Translations under genes and position numbers: made by a program
In this document: piece after piece, positions 59,375 through 64,000 of the stretch
How the letters are laid out: the number at the start of each line of letters is the position of its first letter
How positions within the stretch are numbered: the stretch's first letter is position 1
Assembly (NCBI GenBank): GCA_021397835.1
Contig: JAJFZO010000120.1
Span: forward strand, 363,501 to 427,500
Direction of reading: 5' to 3'
Source: Moringa oleifera
Taxonomy: Eukaryota; Streptophyta; Magnoliopsida; Brassicales; Moringaceae
DNA length: 64,000 nucleotides
The notes under the pieces: model-generated
Seen by the model: only the letters and a program-made list of their open reading frames with translations
Database searches by the model: none
Told to the model about the DNA's origin: nothing

Positions 59375-60060
59375 ATGGCCACCGACAGTTTTATTCAACC
59401 ATCCATTCCCCGCTTTGATAGACACTACGATTACTTGAGTATGTTGATGGAGAACTTCTTGAGGTCCAAGGAGTATTGGCAGGTTGTTTCTGAAGGAATT
59501 AAGAAACTAGCGAATGGCACGGCAGTGATAGAAGCTCATGAAATAGAAGGGCTGCACTTGAAAGATTTAAAGGTGAAAAATTATCTTTTCCAAGCGATTG
59601 ACCGTTCAATCTTGGAAACCATCCTTTGCAAAGACATGTCCAAGCATATTTGGGATTCCATGAAAAAAAATATGAAGGTTCTGCAAGGGCAAAGAGGCAG
59701 CAGTTTCAAGCACTTCGTTCGGAGTTTGAGACACTAAGAATGAAATTGAGTGAGTCAGTAATCAATTATTTTTCACGTATAATGGTCATTGTCAACAAGA
59801 TGCGAATATTTGGTGACAAAATAGATGACGTTGCTATGGTTGAGAAGATACTTCGCTCCATGACTCCAAAATTCAATTTTGTAGTTTGTTCTATTGAGGA
59901 AGCTCATGTCATCGAGGAACTTTCAATTGATGAGCTGCAAAGTTCTTTGTTGATTCATGAGCAAAAAATTTTCTAGCAAGAGAAAGAGGAGTATGCATTG
60001 AAGGCTTTTGCAGATAATCATCTCACAACCAGAGGAGGTCGTGACAGAGAAAAAAAGTAG
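59375..60060 (+). pseudogene. copia gag (UBN2-type), frameshifted
   Basis: Starts M-A-T-D-S-F-I-Q-P-S-I-P-R-F-D, a typical copia gag N-terminus (DUF4219-like), and continues to H-I-W-D-S-M-K-K. There an A-run (about 59,660-59,668) has changed length. The frame then moves to the next one, which begins with the K-K-Y-E-G segment and runs through F-E-T-L-R-M-K to L-L-I-H-E-Q-K before a TAG (59,974-59,976). Gag would form the virus-like particle that packages the RNA. Confidence 0.9.
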
Positions 60061-60195
60061 AGGCAGAGGTGGAGGTAGAGGAAACAATGACCGTGGTTAC
60101 CAAAGTCACCACCACCAGCACGAGTCCTAAGAGGATGAGGAGGCCATCACTCTACATTTTTCAGAACAAAGTCAGTAGACAAATCTGATGTTGAG

Positions 60196-60237
60196 TGCTT
60201 TCGATGTCATACGTATGGCTATTATCAATCTGAATGT
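60196..60237 (+). pseudogene. Gag zinc knuckle with lost histidine
   Basis: Fourteen codons with the CX2CX4HX4C spacing: C-F-R-C, then H-T-Y-G, then Y-Y-Q-S-E-C. The position that should be the zinc-binding histidine is tyrosine, which fits a CAT to TAT change. Nucleic-acid binding by this knuckle would be impaired. Confidence 0.75.
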
Positions 60238-60339
60238 AAAGTTAATTTGAATAATGAAAATGGAGAAAGAACTAATTTTGCAGAACATAAAGAAGAAGTG
60301 TCTTTACTGATGGTTTGTCATGTTAACGAAGAAACGCAA

Positions 60340-60653
60340 AAGAGTTTATGATACTTGGACACAGGTTGTAGCAGCCATATGAGTGGTGAAAAGTCTGCAT
60401 TTTCGGTGTTGATGAGTCTTTTCGTGATAATGTGAAGTTTGGTGATGATTCAAGAGTCTCTATGATGGGAAAAGGAGAGGTAACAATTCAAATAAAAAGC
60501 AATGTTGTTCAGACTATATCTAATGTCCTTTTTATTCTAGATTTGAGAATAAATTTGTTAAGTATTGGCCGATTACAAGAAAAGGGATACGAGATTTCCA
60601 TTAAAGATGGAGTTTGCAAAATTCAAGATGAAAAATTGGGATTAATTGCCTAA
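60340..60653 (+). pseudogene. copia aspartic protease region
   Basis: L-D-T-G-C-S-S-H-M (D codon 60,358-60,360) is the D-(S/T)-G active-site motif of copia proteases, preceded by a TGA where tryptophan is usual. A one-base shift follows. The frame at 60,432-60,653 carries the rest (F-G-D-D-S-R-V-S-M-M-G-K-G, then V-L-F-I-L-D-L-R-I-N-L-L-S-I-G), which matches the copia protease and linker. Confidence 0.85.
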
Positions 60654-60709
60654 GTTGATATGACATCTAACAAAATGTTTCCATTGTACCTCCATACCAT
60701 CACCAATTC

Positions 60710-61500
60710 ATGCTTCTCTGTAAGGTTGAGAGATGAAAGCTGGCTTTGGCACTTTTGATATGGGCATTTGAATTTTGGTGGTTTAAAAACATTACAGCAA
60801 AGGAATATGGTAACAGGCCTTCCATAAATCCAAACTCCTTAAGTATGTGAAGAATGTGTCACCGGTAAACAACATCAGGAACCATTTCAAAAAGGAAAAT
60901 CATGGAGAGCGAGAAAGGCATTGGAACTTATGCATTCAGACTTGTATGGACCGATCGCTCCAACGTTAAATGGAGGTAAACGATTTTTATATCGTTTATT
61001 AATGATTTTAGTAGAAAAACTTGGGTGGTTTATTATTTGTATGAAAAATCTGAAGCTCTCACAGTCTTTAAAAGTTTCAAAGCTCTAGTTGAAAAAGAAG
61101 TAGGGACTCAAATTAAGGTGCTACGCAGTGATCGTGGTGGAGAATATAATTCGAAAGAATTTGTTGCTTTTTGTGATAACCAAGGAATTAAAAAGCAACT
61201 AACAACAACATACACACCTCAACAAAATGGCATTTGCGAAAGGAAGAATCACACAATTTTGAACATTGTACAAAGTCTTTTGACAAGGAGTGCAGTTCAA
61301 ACGCTTTCTAGCTTGAAGCAGTTAATTGGAGCGTCCATATCTTAAATAGAAGCCCTACTGTAGTTGTTCAAAATATCACACCATAAGAAGCTTGGAGTGA
61401 TCAAAGACCGAATGTAGATTATTTCAAAATTTTGGGTGTGTTGCCTATGCCCATGTTCCAAATTAAAAGAGAAAAAAGCTTGATGACAAAGGAGAAAAAT
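60710..61500 (+). pseudogene. copia integrase (GAG-pre-integrase and DDE core)
   Basis: The pre-integrase zinc-binding part is visible as W-H-F, stop, Y-G-H-L-N and C-E-E-C-V-T-G-K-Q-H. The core follows: H-S-D-L-Y-G-P-I, a frameshift near 61,000, then S-D-R-G-G-E-Y and P-Q-Q-N-G-I-C-E-R-K-N. All three D, D, E residues remain, but frames change several times (near 61,000, 61,300 and 61,470), so no active enzyme is possible. The C-terminal part includes the S-Y-K-L-Y-N-P and V-V-F-D-E motifs around 61,530-61,610. Confidence 0.9.
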
Positions 61501-61630
61501 GCATTTTCTTGGTGTTAGTGAGGAATCAAAATCATACAAATTGTACAATCCTATCACCAAGAAAATTGTTATAAGTCGTGATGTGGTGTTTGATGAGGAT
61601 CATTTTTGGAATTGGGACGCAGCAAAGTTG

Positions 61631-61822
61631 AACAACAAATACAAGTTGATTTTGATGGTAATAATGAAGATGGGAGGTAGCAGCCAATAGTGCAACAACA
61701 AATACAAGCTGATTTTGATGATGATAATGAAGATGGGAGGCAGCAGCCAATAGTGCAATAACAAATACAAGCTGATTTTGATGATGATAATGAAGATGGG
61801 AGGCAGCAGCCAATAGTGCAAG
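61631..61822 (+). repeat. 63-bp in-frame tandem repeat in the copia Pol linker, three copies
   Basis: AATACAAGYTGATTTTGATG occurs at 61,638, 61,701 and 61,764 (period 63 bp, 21 codons). Each unit encodes Q-I-Q-A-D-F-D-D-D-N-E-D-G-R-Q-Q-P-I-V or a slightly changed form, so the acidic/glutamine-rich linker between integrase and reverse transcriptase is tripled. The first unit is the most diverged. TAG and TAA codons in this frame (near 61,678 and 61,759) replace CAG and CAA. Confidence 0.9.
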
Positions 61823-62990
61823 TGCAAAGTGAGCAACAATTAGCTGAACAAGCAAATGAGCGTCCTCAACGTAATAAGAGGAGACCTGCATGGATGCAGA
61901 ATTTTGTGGTAAAGGGAATTAATAAAAAAGTTACTCATTTTGCTCTATTTTCAAATTGTGATCCTGTAGTGTTTGAAGAAGTTGTCAAAGAGTCCAAATT
62001 GATGAAGGCAATGAATGAAGAAATGGCAGCCATTGAACATAACAACACTTGAGAGTTGACTAATCTTCCCAAAGAGCACAAAACAATTGCTGTGAAGTGG
62101 GTTTATAAGATAAAACTGAAAGAAAATGGCGAGGTTGACAAATTCAAGGCACGCTTAGTAGCTAAAGGCTATAGCAGGAATTTGGTGTTGATTACAAAGA
62201 GGTGTTTACCCTTGTTGCTCATCATGATACAATCAGGTTGGTGATTACTTTTACAGCTCAAAATTCATGGCCTATTTTCCAATTAGATGGGAAATCGATG
62301 TTTTTACATGGCGATTTGAAAGAACAAGTGTTTGTTGATCAACCTCCTGGATATGTAAAGCATGGAAATGAGCATAGGGTGTACAGGTTAAAGAAGGCTT
62401 TGTACGGATTGAAGCAAGCCCCAAAGGCTTAGTATAGTCGCATCGAAGCTTACTTTTTAAAAAAAGGCTTTCAAAAGTGTCCATATGAGCATACACTTTT
62501 TACCAAGGTTAGTGCTAAAGGTAAAATCATTATTGTTTGCTTATATGTTGATGATCTTATTCTTACTGGGAGTGATGTTGCCATGTTTAACAAATTCAAG
62601 AAATCTATGATGATTAAATTTGATATGACTGATCTTGGGATGCGTCACTATTTTTTGGGCATTGAAGTGGTGCAATCTGCTGCTAAAATTTTTATTTCTC
62701 AAAAGAAACATGTGCAAGAAATTTTGGACAGGTTTCAAATGAAGAATTTGCAACTCTGTTTGCACACCTGCTGAAGTGAGCATGAAGCTTATTCGAGATC
62801 CTGAAGGGAGGAAGGTTGATAGCACCATTTACAAGCAAATTATGGGAAGCTTGATGTATTTAACTACAACAAGACCAGACATTACGTATGCTGTAAGTCT
62901 CATTAGCAGGTTTATGGAGTGCCAAAAGGAAAATCATCTTTTAGCTGCAAAAAAAAAAAAAAAAATACTTCGGTATTTGAAAGGTACTAC
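61816..62990 (+). pseudogene. copia reverse transcriptase
   Basis: Motifs follow the Ty1-copia RT: W-V-Y-K-I-K-L-K and D-K-F-K-A-R-L-V-A-K-G, a frameshift near 62,180, F-Q-L-D-G-K-S-M-F-L-H-G-D-L-K-E, P-P-G-Y, Y-G-L-K-Q-A-P-K-A, and the catalytic Y-V-D-D (62,544-62,555). Next come D-L-G and Y-F-L-G-I-E, then a shift after L-C-L-H-T near 62,770. Stops at 62,050 and 62,430 stand where tryptophan is usual. Would copy the element RNA into cDNA if intact. Confidence 0.93.
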
Positions 62991-63462
62991 TAGTTATGGT
63001 TTGTTCTACAAAAAAGGAGAAAAATCAGATTTGTTTGGCTTCACAGACAGTGATTATGCCGATGATCAAAATGATAGAAAGAGTACTTCAGGTTATGCGT
63101 TTATGCTAGGCTCAGGGGATATTTCGTGGTCTTAAAAAAGGCAACCAATTGTCACTTTATCTACAACTGAAGCTGAGTTTGTGTTTGCAACAGCTTGTGC
63201 CTGTTAAGCTGTTTAGTTGAGGAAAATACTTGAAGAGCTACACTTATTGAAGCAAGGAGCAACAATAATTTTTTGTGACAATAATTCAACAATCGAACTT
63301 TCTAAGAATCCAGTGTTACATGGACGAAGCAAGCATATAGATGTGAAGTACCATTATTTGAGGGATCTTACAAATAATGGAGTCATTGATTTGATTTATT
63401 GTAGGAGTGAAGACCAAGTTGCTAATATTTTCACTAAATCTTTAAAGCTAGTTGCATTTTAG
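62990..63462 (+). pseudogene. copia RNase H
   Basis: L-K-G-T-T-S-Y-G-L, F-T-D-S-D-Y-A-D-D, R-K-S-T-S-G-Y, then a stop at 63,133, L-S-T-T-E-A-E-F, stops at 63,205 and 63,214, and F-C-D-N-N-S, H-G-R-S-K-H-I-D-V-K-Y-H and I-F-T-K-S-L. This is the usual Ty1-copia RNase H with its acidic residues in place. An expanded A-tract just before it (62,950-62,966) appears to add in-frame lysines. Confidence 0.92.
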
Positions 63463-63496
63463 AAGTTAAGAAGGTTGCTTTGCAAATTTTTGGTTT

Positions 63497-63507
63497 AAGG
63501 GAGAGTT
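63497..63507 (+). promoter_or_regulatory. Polypurine tract of the copia element
   Basis: AAGGGAGAGTT directly in front of the 3' LTR start (TGTTAAGG at 63,508), the position where plus-strand DNA synthesis is primed. Confidence 0.8.
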
Positions 63508-63732
63508 TGTTAAGGCTGTGAAGTTTGATTGAGTCAATTAGTTGGTTAAAAAGACCATATCTTTGGCAAATAATTTGTTATTGATTTATCAATATTTTTC
63601 TGTTATTATTCCCTTTGTCTCTAGCTATCAGTTGTTGAAATTTTGCCTACTTAAAGGCATTGATCAGTGGATAATAATGTGCAGTAGATCAATTCAATCC
63701 TCCTCTGTCTGTATCTCTAACCCTCTGCAGCA
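63508..63732 (+). repeat. 3' LTR of the copia element, 3' end shortened
   Basis: Starts TGTTAAGGCTGTGAAG and stays similar to the 5' LTR up to CTCTGCAGCA, where target DNA (TCCTTACCTGAC) resumes. Compared with the 5' LTR the last 16 bp (GCTTTCATTTACAACA) are missing. Confidence 0.85.
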
Positions 63733-63850
63733 TCCTTACCTGACATAAAGAATGGCATTTATGCCGAAGCTAGAGATCTTTGATTGTTTCTCAGTTTCTT
63801 CTTGAAAAATGGATTTGTTCATTCGACATGCTTTCTCAAGGAATAGGAGG
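63733..63850 (+). pseudogene. Ankyrin/CCCH fragment copy 3, right of the copia insertion
   Basis: Continues the fragment interrupted at 59,072: the D-P-S-L-P motif resumes as L-P-D-I-K-N-G-I-Y-A-E-A-R-D-L and then reaches a TGA. In intact ankyrin/CCCH proteins this stretch leads into the first CCCH finger; here, as in units 1 and 2, no finger follows. Confidence 0.75.
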
Positions 63851-64000
63851 TGATTCTGAGAGAAAGAAGGGAAGAAAGAGCAACAGAGGATGAAGAAGGT
63901 GCCGAAGGCGTAAGTGTTTAAATAGCTGTCTAACAATCTTATTTTAAAACTATTGGACTCCATGGTTATCTATGATGCCCACTCAGACCAATGGGAATAA
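63851..64000. other. Non-coding right edge, unit 3
   Basis: Purine-rich stretch and CTGTCTAACAATCTTATTTTAAAA, like 13,985-14,045 in unit 1. It then jumps to GGACTCCATGGTTATCTATGATGCCCACTCAGACC, which resembles the sequence upstream of the ankyrin fragment (13,112-13,145 and 58,337-58,372). The window ends here. Confidence 0.6.

Larger units (their letters stand above)
59073..63732 (+). mobile_element. Ty1-copia LTR retrotransposon, degenerate, 4.66 kb
   Basis: Complete in layout: 5' LTR, primer-binding site, gag, zinc knuckle, protease, integrase, reverse transcriptase, RNase H, polypurine tract and 3' LTR, in the Ty1-copia order (integrase before reverse transcriptase). It sits in the unit-3 ankyrin/CCCH fragment; TCCT flanks both sides, as the visible part of the target-site duplication. 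Frameshifts and at least seven in-frame stops make it non-autonomous. Units 1 and 2 are empty at this site, so it inserted after the tandem duplication. Confidence 0.97.

Noticed and set aside
61532..61891. Minus-strand frame with H-Y-H-H-Q-N-Q repeats
   Set aside because: Antisense shadow of the 63-bp repeat in copia Pol.

Overview
This window looks like nuclear DNA of a seed plant. It is very AT-rich and has no bacterial gene layout. It holds a Ty1-copia retrotransposon with a tRNA-iMet-type primer site, intron-split gene fragments with GT/AG borders, and pieces of plant gene families (ankyrin/CCCH zinc-finger protein, GPALPP/DUF3752 protein, RNA polymerase II subunit 2). The species cannot be told from the sequence. 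I see no intact host gene; every coding signal is a fragment or pseudogene. All matches between distant parts of the window were made by eye, so boundaries are approximate.

The main structure is a tandem segmental duplication with units of about 22 kb. Unit 1 is about 7.03-28.78 kb, unit 2 about 28.78-51.34 kb, and unit 3 starts near 51.34 kb and runs off the right edge. Bases 1-7,000 are single-copy in the window. In order a unit contains: (i) a degenerate TACTGC/GATTA trinucleotide tract; (ii) a 1-2 kb segment called P here; (iii) a 2 kb segment called R, present in units 2 and 3, with an RPB2 fragment plus a second TACTGC tract in its place in unit 1; (iv) a long segment called Q. Q carries a small unidentified exon, a 177-bp satellite-like repeat, a hydrophobic exon, the ankyrin/CCCH pseudogene, a 3.3-4 kb A-rich low-complexity block built of ~0.8 kb modules, a decayed GPALPP-family gene, copia debris, a second A-rich block, and an old copia integrase remnant.

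The units have diverged by private changes. Unit 1 has a 603-bp tandem duplication in P and a ~0.95 kb segment that unit 2 lacks. Unit 2 has lost ~1.6 kb near 33.52 kb and has expanded the 177-bp repeat to nine copies, six of which form a 354-bp higher-order repeat. Unit 3 has an almost perfect 308-bp tandem duplication in P and a 4.66 kb Ty1-copia element (59,073-63,732) inserted in its copy of the ankyrin/CCCH pseudogene. That element has frameshifts, stop codons mostly of the C-to-T/G-to-A type, two diverged LTRs, and a 63-bp in-frame triplication between integrase and reverse transcriptase.

The region is best read as a gene-poor, repeat-driven tract in which captured gene fragments have been amplified as part of a large tandem unit. 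The most notable feature is the young satellite-like array in unit 2.
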